Positions 7,863 to 15,133 of a stretch of DNA of 64,000 bases are shown piece by piece. How positions within the stretch are numbered: the first letter of the stretch is position 1; each line of letters starts with the position of its first letter. The DNA comes from Virgisporangium ochraceum (lineage in GTDB: Bacteria > Actinomycetota > Actinomycetes > Mycobacteriales > Micromonosporaceae), in the NCBI RefSeq assembly GCF_016863655.1, contig NZ_BOPH01000080.1:34291-98290 (forward strand), in the 5' to 3' direction. The notes beneath the pieces are model-generated. The model had not been told where the DNA came from. It ran no database searches and worked only from the letters and a program-made list of their open reading frames with translations. Position numbers and translations under genes: made by a program.

Positions 7863-9386
7863 CTATGCGGTGAGCAGCGCGGTACGCGCCGCCGGCAGTG
7901 CCCGTTCCCGGGTGGCCGGCACGAGCCCGATCCGGGTGCGGCGGTCGAGCAGGTCGGCCTCGTCCAGCGCCCCTTCATGCCGGACGGCCCACAGGAGCTC
8001 GGCCGCGCTCACGCCGGTCCCGTCGGCAATGGGCGCGAGCAGCGCCGCGTCGCCCGCGGCCCCGGCCACGACGGCCGCCGCCTCGACTCCGTACCGGGCG
8101 ACGAGCCGGGCCGGCGCGTCGACGCGGGCCAGCTGATCCGGCGCGCCGGCACCGACGAGCGGCAGCCGGGCCGTCCGGCACCGGCCGGCGGTCAGCCCCG
8201 CCGCGGTGACCGCCGCGTCGACCGCGTCGCGGGCGGTGCTGCGGTAGGTGGTCAGCTTGCCGCCGACGACCGTGGTGACGCCGGCCGGCGAGGTGGTGAC
8301 CTCGTGCCGGCGCGACAGTTCGGCGGTGCGCACCGCCGTTCCGGCCAGGAGCGGACGCAGCCCGGCGAACACGCCGACGACGTCGGCCCCGGTGACGGCC
8401 GTGTCCAACCCGGTGGCGAGCACGTCGAGCAGGAACGCGATCTCGGCCGGGCTCGCCGCGGGGACGTCGTCGACGGGACCGTCGACCGGCTCGTCGGTCA
8501 GGCCGGCGTAGACCAGCCCGTCCGGCTGCGGGAGCGCGAACACGAACCGGTTGCGTTCACCGGGCACCGGCACGATCAGCGCGGCCGTGGGGTGCCCGAG
8601 GGTCTCGGCGCGGAGCACGAGGTGCGTCCCGCGTGACGGTCGCAGCCGCACCGTCGGGTCGAGCCGCCCCGCCCACACGCCGGTGGCGTTGACGACCGCC
8701 CGGGCCCGCAGCTCGTGCCGCTCACCGGTCGTCGTGTCGCACACCGACGCGCCGCGGGCGTGCAGCTCCTCGACGCGGCACCGGGTCAGGATGCGGGCGC
8801 CGTGGGCGGCGGCGGTCCGTGCCAGGGCGACGACGAGCCGGGCGTCGTCGACGAGCTGGCCGTCCCACTGCACGATCCCACCGCGCAGCCCGGCGCGACG
8901 GACAGCCGGGACCCACCGGGTCACCTCGGCGGCGCCGACGCCGCGCGACCGGGGGAGCACGGCGGCCGGTGTGCCGGCGACGACGCGCAGGGTGTCGGCG
9001 GCCGCGAAGCCGACCCGTGTCAGCGCCGCCCGCCGCCGCGAGACCGACGGGGTCAGCGGCAGCACGAACGGCAGCGCGGTGACGAGGTGGGGCGCGGTGC
9101 GCCGCAGGAGCACGTCCCGTTCGACGGCGCTGCGGTACGCGAGCCCGACGTGGCCCGTGGCGAGGTACCGCAGCCCGCCGTGGACGAGCTTGGAGCTCCA
9201 CCGGGAGGTGCCGAACGCGAGGTCGTGCGTGTCGACGGCCGCGACGGTCAGGCCGCGGGCGGCCGCGTCGAGGGCGACGCCGGCACCGGTGACGCCGAGG
9301 CCGACGACGAGCACGTCGACGACGGTGCCGGCGGCGAGGTCGGCGAGCTCGCGCTGCCGTCGGCCGGCGTTGAGGGAGGCACTCAC
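7863..9386 (-). CDS. glpD: FAD-dependent glycerol-3-phosphate dehydrogenase
   Basis: The 507-residue protein has the N-terminal dinucleotide fold DVLVVGLGVTGAGVALDAA, the family motif TSRWSSKLVHGGLRYLATG, and a later VVGGKLTTYRSTARDAVDAA, matching GlpD/GlpA flavoproteins that oxidise glycerol-3-phosphate to dihydroxyacetone phosphate at the membrane, passing electrons to quinone. The GTG start overlaps the stop of the TetR gene (GTGA), so the pair is coupled and transcribed leftward together. The divergent alkyl-DHAP-synthase-like gene would use a product derived from this reaction, which makes a shared pathway plausible. A paralogous role rather than housekeeping glycerol use is possible. 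Confidence 0.9.
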   Translation of the reverse strand: MSASLNAGRRQRELADLAAGTVVDVLVVGLGVTGAGVALDAAARGLTVAAVDTHDLAFGTSRWSSKLVHGGLRYLATGHVGLAYRSAVERDVLLRRTAPHLVTALPFVLPLTPSVSRRRAALTRVGFAAADTLRVVAGTPAAVLPRSRGVGAAEVTRWVPAVRRAGLRGGIVQWDGQLVDDARLVVALARTAAAHGARILTRCRVEELHARGASVCDTTTGERHELRARAVVNATGVWAGRLDPTVRLRPSRGTHLVLRAETLGHPTAALIVPVPGERNRFVFALPQPDGLVYAGLTDEPVDGPVDDVPAASPAEIAFLLDVLATGLDTAVTGADVVGVFAGLRPLLAGTAVRTAELSRRHEVTTSPAGVTTVVGGKLTTYRSTARDAVDAAVTAAGLTAGRCRTARLPLVGAGAPDQLARVDAPARLVARYGVEAAAVVAGAAGDAALLAPIADGTGVSAAELLWAVRHEGALDEADLLDRRTRIGLVPATRERALPAARTALLTA

Positions 9387-9952
9387 GGCGCCAGGTACCG
9401 GTCGAGCAGCGCGCGCAGCTGCGCGTCGAGGTCGGCGACGCCCACGTCGTCGGCCATCGTGTGGGCGGAGAAGACGAAGCCGTGCGCGCTGAGCAGCAGG
9501 GTGCGCGCGATCAGCGCCGGGTCGCCCGTGCGCAGGGACCCGTCGGAGCGGCCCTCCCGGATGGCCGCGGTGAGCCGGTCGAGGATGCGGTCCTGGCTGG
9601 TGCCGCGCCGGTCGACGAGGTAGGGCAGCAGGATCTCCGGGTCGAGCTCGACGATGCGCCGGAACACCGGGTGCGACCGCAGCGCGCCGACGCCGTGGAC
9701 GATGCCCTCGACCAGGCGTTCGCGGGCGGTGCCCTCGACGGTGAACCGGAAGAGCGTGCTCCACTCGCGGGTCATCAGGTCGCCGATCAGCGAGCCCATG
9801 TCGGGCCAGCGGCGGTACACCGTCATGCGGGAGACCTTGGCCCGCCGGGCGACGTCGGTCAGTGTCGTGCGCCGGAGGCCGACGGCGAGGACGCAGGCGC
9901 GGGCGGCGTCGAGGATCAGGTCGTCGGGCCCCCTGTGACACTCTGACGTCAT
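9383..9952 (-). CDS. TetR-family transcriptional repressor
   Basis: The 189-residue protein has an N-terminal TetR helix-turn-helix at about residues 12-58 (ILDAARACVLAVGLRRTTL, then DVARRAKVSRMTVYRRW), followed by a helical ligand-binding domain. Length and layout are normal. The ATG is only 17 bp from the start of the divergent flavoenzyme gene, and the space is filled by inverted repeats (9934-9967), so it very probably represses itself, the glpD-like gene downstream and the divergent gene. The ligand is unknown; acyl or ether lipid intermediates would fit the context. Confidence 0.92.
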   Translation of the reverse strand: MTSECHRGPDDLILDAARACVLAVGLRRTTLTDVARRAKVSRMTVYRRWPDMGSLIGDLMTREWSTLFRFTVEGTARERLVEGIVHGVGALRSHPVFRRIVELDPEILLPYLVDRRGTSQDRILDRLTAAIREGRSDGSLRTGDPALIARTLLLSAHGFVFSAHTMADDVGVADLDAQLRALLDRYLAP

Positions 9953-9967
9953 GTGTCACAGTGTAAC
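9934..9967. promoter_or_regulatory. Overlapping TetR operator sites between divergent starts
   Basis: An exact 8-bp inverted repeat TGTGACAC (9934-9941) / GTGTCACA (9953-9960) with an 11-bp spacer overlaps a second quasi-palindrome GTCACAGTGTAAC (9955-9967, pattern GTnACAnTGTnAC). The sites cover the first codons of the TetR gene and stop three bases before the ATG at 9970. A repressor bound here would cover both divergent promoters. Confidence 0.65.
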
Positions 9968-9969
9968 GC

Positions 9970-11508
9970 ATGGATGTCCCCTCCTTCGCGCGCTGGGGCG
10001 ACGCCGCCGACGCGGTCGCTCTCCCCGACGGCGTGCGTGAGCTGCTCGGCCTGCGCGAGCCCGCGCCGCCCGTCGCCCGGCCCGCGCTGCCGCCGGTGCG
10101 GCTGCCCGCCGACGTCCTCGACGCTCTCGCGGCCGCCTGCGCCGACGTCGCGACCGGCGACGCCGCCCGCCTCGCGCACGCCGCCGGCCGGTCCACCGAG
10201 GACCTGCTGCGCCTGCGTCGCGGCGAGGCCGACGGTGCGCCCGACGCGGTGCTGCGCCCCGCGGACCACGCCGAGGTCGCCGCGGTGCTGCGGGTCGCCA
10301 CCGTCCACCGGGTCGCGGTCGTGCCGTTCGGCGGCGGCACGTCCGTCGTGGGCGGGCTGCGTCCGGTCGCCGGCGGGTTCGCCGGCACGGTCGCTCTCGA
10401 CATGGGACGCATGTGCGGGCTGGTCGACATCGACCACGTCTCGCGTACGGCCACGCTGCAGGCGGGCCTGCGGGGACCGCGCGCCGAGGAGCTGCTGGGC
10501 GACGCCGGGCTGACCCTGGGGCACTTCCCGCAGTCGTTCCAGTTCGCGAGCCTCGGCGGCTACGCGGCGACCCGGTCGAGCGGGCAGGCGTCGGCGGGCA
10601 ACGGCCGGTTCGACGACCTCGTGCTCGGCCTGCGCGCCGCCACCCCGACCGGCGACCTCGACCTCGGCCGCGCGCCGCGGTCGGCCGCCGGTCCCGACCT
10701 GCGGCAGCTGCTGCTCGGCTCGGAGGGCGCGTTCGGCGTCGTCACCGAACTGACGCTGCGGGTACGGCCCCGGCCCGACGCGCACTCGTACGTGGGCTGG
10801 TCGTTCCCGTCGTTCGAGGTGGGCTCGGCGGCGCTGCGGGCGCTGGCGCAGGACGGCCCGCTGCCGACGGTCCTGCGCCTGTCCGACGAGACCGAGACCG
10901 CCGTCGGCGCCGCCACCGGCGCCGGTGCGGCGACCGGCTGCCTGGCGATCGTCGGGCTGGAAGGCCCCGCCGACGACGTCGCGGCCCGCGCGGCCGGGGT
11001 CGAGCGGCTGCTGCGCGCCCACGGCGGCACCCCGCTGGGTGGGGAGCCGGGCGCCGCCTGGCTCGACGGCCGCTACCGCGCGCCCTACCTGCGCGACGCC
11101 CTGCTCGACGCCGGCGCGCTGGCCGAGACCCTGGAGACGGCGACGTTCTGGAGCCGGCTGCCCGGAACCTACCGTGCCGTCCGGGAGGCGCTGGTGACCG
11201 CTCTCGGTGCGGGGGCGCTGGTCCTGTGCCACATCTCCCACGTGTACGCCGCGGGCGCGTCCCTGTACTTCACGGTGGTGGCGCCCCAGGCCGACGACCC
11301 GGTCGACCAGTGGCGCACCGCGAAGGCCGCCGCGAGCGACGCCATCGTGGCGTCCGGCGCCACCATCAGCCACCACCACGGCGTCGGCACCGACCACCGG
11401 CCGTGGCTCGCGACCGAGATCGGGCCGGTCGGTACCGCGATGCTGCGGGCGGTGAAGAACGCCGTCGACCCGGCCGGCATCCTCAACCCCGGCGTGCTCA
11501 TTCCGTGA
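9970..11508 (+). CDS. FAD-linked oxidase resembling alkyl-dihydroxyacetonephosphate synthase
   Basis: The 512-residue protein has a PCMH-type FAD-binding domain (VVPFGGGTSVVGGL about residue 120, FASLGGYAATRSSGQ about 195) and a C-terminal FAD-linked oxidase domain. Two stretches match the ether-lipid enzyme AGPS: CHISHVYAAGASLYFTVV, with the conserved Tyr before Phe-Thr, and the triple-His motif ISHHHGVGTDHRPWL. AGPS replaces the acyl group of acyl-DHAP with a fatty alcohol. In actinomycetes the true substrate is not established. It is divergent from a TetR/glpD unit with shared operators, and glpD makes DHAP, so a small ether-lipid or lipid-remodelling module is a fair inference. Confidence 0.85.
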   Translation: MDVPSFARWGDAADAVALPDGVRELLGLREPAPPVARPALPPVRLPADVLDALAAACADVATGDAARLAHAAGRSTEDLLRLRRGEADGAPDAVLRPADHAEVAAVLRVATVHRVAVVPFGGGTSVVGGLRPVAGGFAGTVALDMGRMCGLVDIDHVSRTATLQAGLRGPRAEELLGDAGLTLGHFPQSFQFASLGGYAATRSSGQASAGNGRFDDLVLGLRAATPTGDLDLGRAPRSAAGPDLRQLLLGSEGAFGVVTELTLRVRPRPDAHSYVGWSFPSFEVGSAALRALAQDGPLPTVLRLSDETETAVGAATGAGAATGCLAIVGLEGPADDVAARAAGVERLLRAHGGTPLGGEPGAAWLDGRYRAPYLRDALLDAGALAETLETATFWSRLPGTYRAVREALVTALGAGALVLCHISHVYAAGASLYFTVVAPQADDPVDQWRTAKAAASDAIVASGATISHHHGVGTDHRPWLATEIGPVGTAMLRAVKNAVDPAGILNPGVLIP

Positions 11509-11542
11509 CAGCGTGCGTCCGCCGGCGCGGCTCGGATCATGA

Positions 11543-11602
11543 GCGGGTGGGAGGTTATCAACATCAACAAGCGTTTTTGATGTTGATAACCTCCCACCCG
11601 GC
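11543..11602. terminator. 24-bp perfect inverted repeat, bidirectional terminator or repeat element
   Basis: Arms at 11544-11567 and 11577-11600 pair perfectly over 24 bp around a 9-nt loop. The arms are much richer in A+T than the surroundings in their inner half (GGTTATCAACATCA). The hairpin sits between two converging transcripts (flavoenzyme stop at 11508, VOC gene stop at 11635), which fits a bidirectional terminator. No U-tract follows the stem in either direction. The unusual length and base composition also fit a dispersed palindromic repeat. Confidence 0.7.
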
Positions 11603-11634
11603 AGATCAGGGTAGGCGAACAGGTGCCCGACGTC

Positions 11635-12282
11635 TTATCGGTCGGCGTCGGTTCCGGCCGGCGCGGGGGTCTGCGCCATGATGGCGAGCGGGTGGCCGTC
11701 GGGGTCGGTGAAGAACGCCATCCACTCCTCCACGCCCGACCCGTGCTTGTGGATCAGGTGCGGGACGTGGCTGAACTCCACCCCGCGCGCGACGAGGGTG
11801 TCGTGGGCCGCGTGGATGTCGCCGACCCGGAAGTAGAGGATCGACGGCTGGCCGCCGCCGTCGGGCTCCTCGGCCGCGCTGAGCATGAGCCGGGTCCCGC
11901 CGCAGTCGAAGAAGGCCAGGTCGCCGAACGTGTACAGGTGCGGCAGGCCGAGCACCTCGCCGTACCAGCGCGCCGCCACCGCGACGTCGCTGACCGGACG
12001 GGCGATCTGGCCGATCGCGCCCAGCCGGAGCTCACCGGACATGCTCATCCCTCCCGATGCCGAACCGGCGGGGACGCCCCGCCAGGCACGCAGGGCCGCC
12101 CGGCCGGGCAGGCCGAGCTTCGCCACCGCGTTGGCGGTGTGGAACTTGACGGCGTCGAGGCTCACCCCGCGCCGCGCGGCGATCTGACGGTTGGACATCC
12201 CGTGCCGCACGGCGTCGACGATCCGCCACTCCGCGGGCGTCAGGACATCCGGGTGGCGGGGACGGCCCCGTCGAGCACTCAC
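11635..12282 (-). CDS. LuxR-type HTH fused to a VOC/glyoxalase domain
   Basis: The 215-residue protein begins at a GTG (starting SARRGRP). Residues 10-65 or so form a GerE/LuxR helix-turn-helix (LTPAEWRIVDAVRHGMSNRQ, then RRGVSLDAVKFHTANAVAKL). After a short linker, residues 85-210 form a vicinal-oxygen-chelate domain (IARPVSDVAVAARWYGEVLG, LPHLYTFGDLAFFDCGGTRL, FFTDPDGHPLAIMAQ). One polypeptide therefore joins a DNA-binding module to a small-molecule-binding or lyase fold, probably a sensor-regulator whose VOC domain binds a ligand. It lies 29 bp after the flavoprotein gene on the same strand and may end that operon. It could equally be a glyoxalase that regulates its own gene. Confidence 0.85.
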   Translation of the reverse strand: MSARRGRPRHPDVLTPAEWRIVDAVRHGMSNRQIAARRGVSLDAVKFHTANAVAKLGLPGRAALRAWRGVPAGSASGGMSMSGELRLGAIGQIARPVSDVAVAARWYGEVLGLPHLYTFGDLAFFDCGGTRLMLSAAEEPDGGGQPSILYFRVGDIHAAHDTLVARGVEFSHVPHLIHKHGSGVEEWMAFFTDPDGHPLAIMAQTPAPAGTDADR

Positions 12283-12311
12283 GCCACCGACCGTAGCGGC
12301 CGACGGCCCGA

Positions 12312-13904
12312 TTAACCCTCCCCCCGCAGGACGCGATGGACGGAGGAGACGGCGCCGGCGCCGTCGCCCACGGCGGTGGCCACGCGTTTCGTCGAGCCGG
12401 AGCGGAGGTCGCCGACCGCGAAGACCCGGGGTGCGCTCGTCTGGAACGGCAGGGAGCCGCGGTCGGTGACGACGAACCCGTCGTGGTCCGTGGCGACGCC
12501 GGCGAGCCAGTCCGACGCCGGGTCGGCCCCGATGAAGCAGAACAACGCGCGGCTGGGCAGGCGGGCCCACCGTCCACCGGACCGCTCGACGACGACCGAC
12601 GTGAGCGTGCCGTCGCCGGCCAGTTCCCGGACCGCGCCGCCGGTGTGGACCTGGATCCGCGGATGCGTCCCGATCCGGTCGGTGAGGTACGACGACATCC
12701 GGGCACCGAGGCGCTCCCCGCGCAGGATCAGGTCGACCGTCGCGCCGCGGGCCGCCAGCGACAGGGCCGCCTGGCCTGCCGAGTTGGCGCCGCCGACCAC
12801 CGTCACGGGGGCGTGGGCGAAGCTCCGCACGTCCTGTTCGGTGGCCGCGTACCGGATGCAGCCCGACCGCTCGAACTCCGTCCACCGTGGAGTGTCCAGG
12901 CGCCGGTAGTGCGCGCCGGTGGCGGCGACCACCGCGCGGCAGGCGATGCGTTCGCCGTCGGCCAGCAGGACCGCCGGCCGCCGGCCGTCGGCGAGGTCGA
13001 GACCGGTCACCGCGCAGGGCGCGTGGATGCGGACGCCGAACTTGAGTGCCTGGACCATGCCCAGCCGGGTCAGGTCGGCGCCGCTGATGCCCTGCGGGAA
13101 GCCCAGGTAGTTCTCGATGCGGGCACTCGTGGCGGCCTGGCCGCCGATGCCGCCCCGGTCCAGCAGGACGGTCGTGAGGCCCTCGGACGCCCCGTAGACC
13201 GCGGCGGCGAGGCCGGCCGGGCCGGCGCCCACGACGACGAGGTCGACCGGGTCACCGCCGGGCCGGTAGGTGAGACCGAGCGCCTGGCCGACCGTGCCCG
13301 GCGTGGCCCGCCGCAGCGGCGATCCGTTGACGGTCGCCGCGGGCAGGTCGGCATGCGTCAGCCCGCCCGAGGCCAGCACCGACCGCCCGGCGGGCGAGTC
13401 CGCGTCGTGCCACGCGTGCGGCAGGAGCATCTGGGTCAGGTAGGTGCGCAGCCGCAGCGTCGCCGCCTCGTCCGTGCGGCCGACGACCGTCAGCGCGCTC
13501 CCGGCGGCCGTGCGGAACACCTCGCGCCGCTCCCGGAACGCCGCGAGCAGGAGGTCGGCGATGTCGTCCTGCTCGGCGAGGACCCGGCGCAGCGCCGCCG
13601 CCCCGATCCGCACGACGGTTCCGGCGGTCACCACCCGCGCCGTCAGGTAGACCTTCTGCCCGGTGAGTAGGTTGAGCTCGCCGAGGAAGTCGCCCGGGCC
13701 GCCGCGGTAGATCAGACGCTCGGGCTCCGTGGCCGTCGCGTCGCGGAGGATGTCGACCGCGGCGGTGAGGACGAGGAAGAAGTCGTAGGAGTCGTCGCCG
13801 GACGTGTAGAGGTTCCGGCCGGAGTCGACGTGCTCGACCTGCCCGTAGGTGGCGAGCCGGCGGAACTGCTCGTCGTCGAGGACAAGCCCCCGGGGCGCCG
13901 TCAC
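12312..13904 (-). CDS. cNMP-binding domain fused to thioredoxin-reductase-like flavoprotein
   Basis: The 530-residue protein has an N-terminal CRP-like cyclic-nucleotide-binding fold (about residues 1-140; FRRLATYGQVEHVDSGRNLY, GDFLGELNLLTGQ). Residues 210-530 are a pyridine-nucleotide-disulfide oxidoreductase with two Rossmann motifs, VVVGAGPAGLAAAVYG for FAD and VTVVGGANSAGQAALSL for NADPH, and the C-terminal FAD motif FAVGDLRSGSTKR. The C-x-x-C of true thioredoxin reductases is absent; only a single Cys (SGCIRYAAT) is near that place. It is therefore an NADPH-dependent flavoprotein with another acceptor. The GTG start overlaps the MFS stop (GTGA). Confidence 0.9.
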   Translation of the reverse strand: MTAPRGLVLDDEQFRRLATYGQVEHVDSGRNLYTSGDDSYDFFLVLTAAVDILRDATATEPERLIYRGGPGDFLGELNLLTGQKVYLTARVVTAGTVVRIGAAALRRVLAEQDDIADLLLAAFRERREVFRTAAGSALTVVGRTDEAATLRLRTYLTQMLLPHAWHDADSPAGRSVLASGGLTHADLPAATVNGSPLRRATPGTVGQALGLTYRPGGDPVDLVVVGAGPAGLAAAVYGASEGLTTVLLDRGGIGGQAATSARIENYLGFPQGISGADLTRLGMVQALKFGVRIHAPCAVTGLDLADGRRPAVLLADGERIACRAVVAATGAHYRRLDTPRWTEFERSGCIRYAATEQDVRSFAHAPVTVVGGANSAGQAALSLAARGATVDLILRGERLGARMSSYLTDRIGTHPRIQVHTGGAVRELAGDGTLTSVVVERSGGRWARLPSRALFCFIGADPASDWLAGVATDHDGFVVTDRGSLPFQTSAPRVFAVGDLRSGSTKRVATAVGDGAGAVSSVHRVLRGEG

Positions 13905-15133
13905 GTCGCGTCGGCGGTGGTGAGCGCGGGAGCCCGCGCGACGGTCACGACGTACAGGAGCAGACCGGCGGCGGTCATCGCGAACCCGGCCCAGACGGTC
14001 GACAGCGTTCCCCACCCGGCGTCGAGGGTGACGGCGCCGCCGACGGCCCCGAGCGCGTTCGCCAGGTTCAGCGCCGCGAGGTTGAGCGCGCCCTTGAGGG
14101 TCGGCGCACCGGGGGCGAACCGGGTCAGCCGCACCTGGATGGTGGGGATCGCGGCCATCATGGTCGCCCCGACGCCGAACAGGCACGGCAGCAGGACGGC
14201 GACGGTGCTCCCGCCCACCCCGATCAGCGCGAGGAGCGCCAGCGCACCGCCGTAGCCCCAGATCAGCCCGCGGTGGTCGTACCGGTCGGCGACGCGTCCG
14301 CCGACGTGGTTGCCGACGGCCATGCCGACGCCGAAGACGGCGAGCGCGACCGGGATGAGCGAGGCGTCGCGCCCCGCGGCGTCGGTGACGAACGGTCCGA
14401 TGAACGTGTACACGGCGAAGATGCTGGAGATGCCCAGCGCCGCGACCGCGACGATCAGCCAGACCCCCCGCTGACGCAGCGCGTCGACCTCGTTGGCGAT
14501 GGAGCGCCCGCGCAGGGCCTCGGTGCGCGGCAACCAGGCCACCAGCGCGGCACCGGCGAGCAGCCCGATCGCGGCGACGGTCCAGAACAGGACGCGCCAG
14601 CCGGCGTTCTGGCCGACGAGCGTGCCCACCGGCGACCCGACGACCGCGGCGACGGTGAGGCCGCTCATCACCGTGGCGAACGCCCGGCCGCCGCGGCCCG
14701 GCCCGTACACGTACGCGGCGACGACCGCACCCGCGCCGAAGAACGCGCCCTGCACGGAGCCGGCGACGAACCGGTAGACGACCAGCGAGGTGATGTCCGT
14801 CGCCACCGCCGACAGCACGTTGCCGACCAGGAACAGCCCGACCAGCCCCAGCAGCAGGGTCCGCCGGTTGACCCGGGCGGCCAGCACGACGATCGCCGGC
14901 GAGCCGACCATCACGCCGACGGCGTAGGCGGTGATCGCGTGGGTGGCCACCGGGATGATCACGTCGAGGTCGTCGGCGAACAGCTGGATGATGCCGTTGC
15001 TGCCGAACTCGCCGGTGCCGATCGCGAACGTACCCAGCGCGAGCGCGAACAGCGCCAGCCGCGGGCTGCGCACCGCCGGGGTGTGCGTCCCCTCCGCAGC
15101 GACGCACTGTTCGTGGTAGGCGTGCCGGTGCAT
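13901..15133 (-). CDS. MFS efflux transporter (AraJ/Cmx-like)
   Basis: The 410-residue protein has about 12 hydrophobic helices. The first carries FALALGTFAIGTGEFGSNGI, characteristic of the DHA1 drug-proton antiporter group that includes AraJ and Cmx. A basic loop follows helix 2 (ARVNRRTLL) and another follows helix 8 (GGRVADRYDHRG), as expected for MFS. It is probably a proton-driven exporter of a small molecule in the cytoplasmic membrane. The ATG overlaps the upstream MMPL stop (TGATG), so it is translated as part of the hydrolase-MMPL-MFS-flavoprotein operon. Confidence 0.92.
   Translation of the reverse strand: MHRHAYHEQCVAAEGTHTPAVRSPRLALFALALGTFAIGTGEFGSNGIIQLFADDLDVIIPVATHAITAYAVGVMVGSPAIVVLAARVNRRTLLLGLVGLFLVGNVLSAVATDITSLVVYRFVAGSVQGAFFGAGAVVAAYVYGPGRGGRAFATVMSGLTVAAVVGSPVGTLVGQNAGWRVLFWTVAAIGLLAGAALVAWLPRTEALRGRSIANEVDALRQRGVWLIVAVAALGISSIFAVYTFIGPFVTDAAGRDASLIPVALAVFGVGMAVGNHVGGRVADRYDHRGLIWGYGGALALLALIGVGGSTVAVLLPCLFGVGATMMAAIPTIQVRLTRFAPGAPTLKGALNLAALNLANALGAVGGAVTLDAGWGTLSTVWAGFAMTAAGLLLYVVTVARAPALTTADAT

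Noticed and set aside
12312..13904. Calling this a thioredoxin reductase
   Set aside because: The catalytic C-x-x-C is missing and a cNMP-binding domain is fused to it, so only the flavoprotein family is supported.
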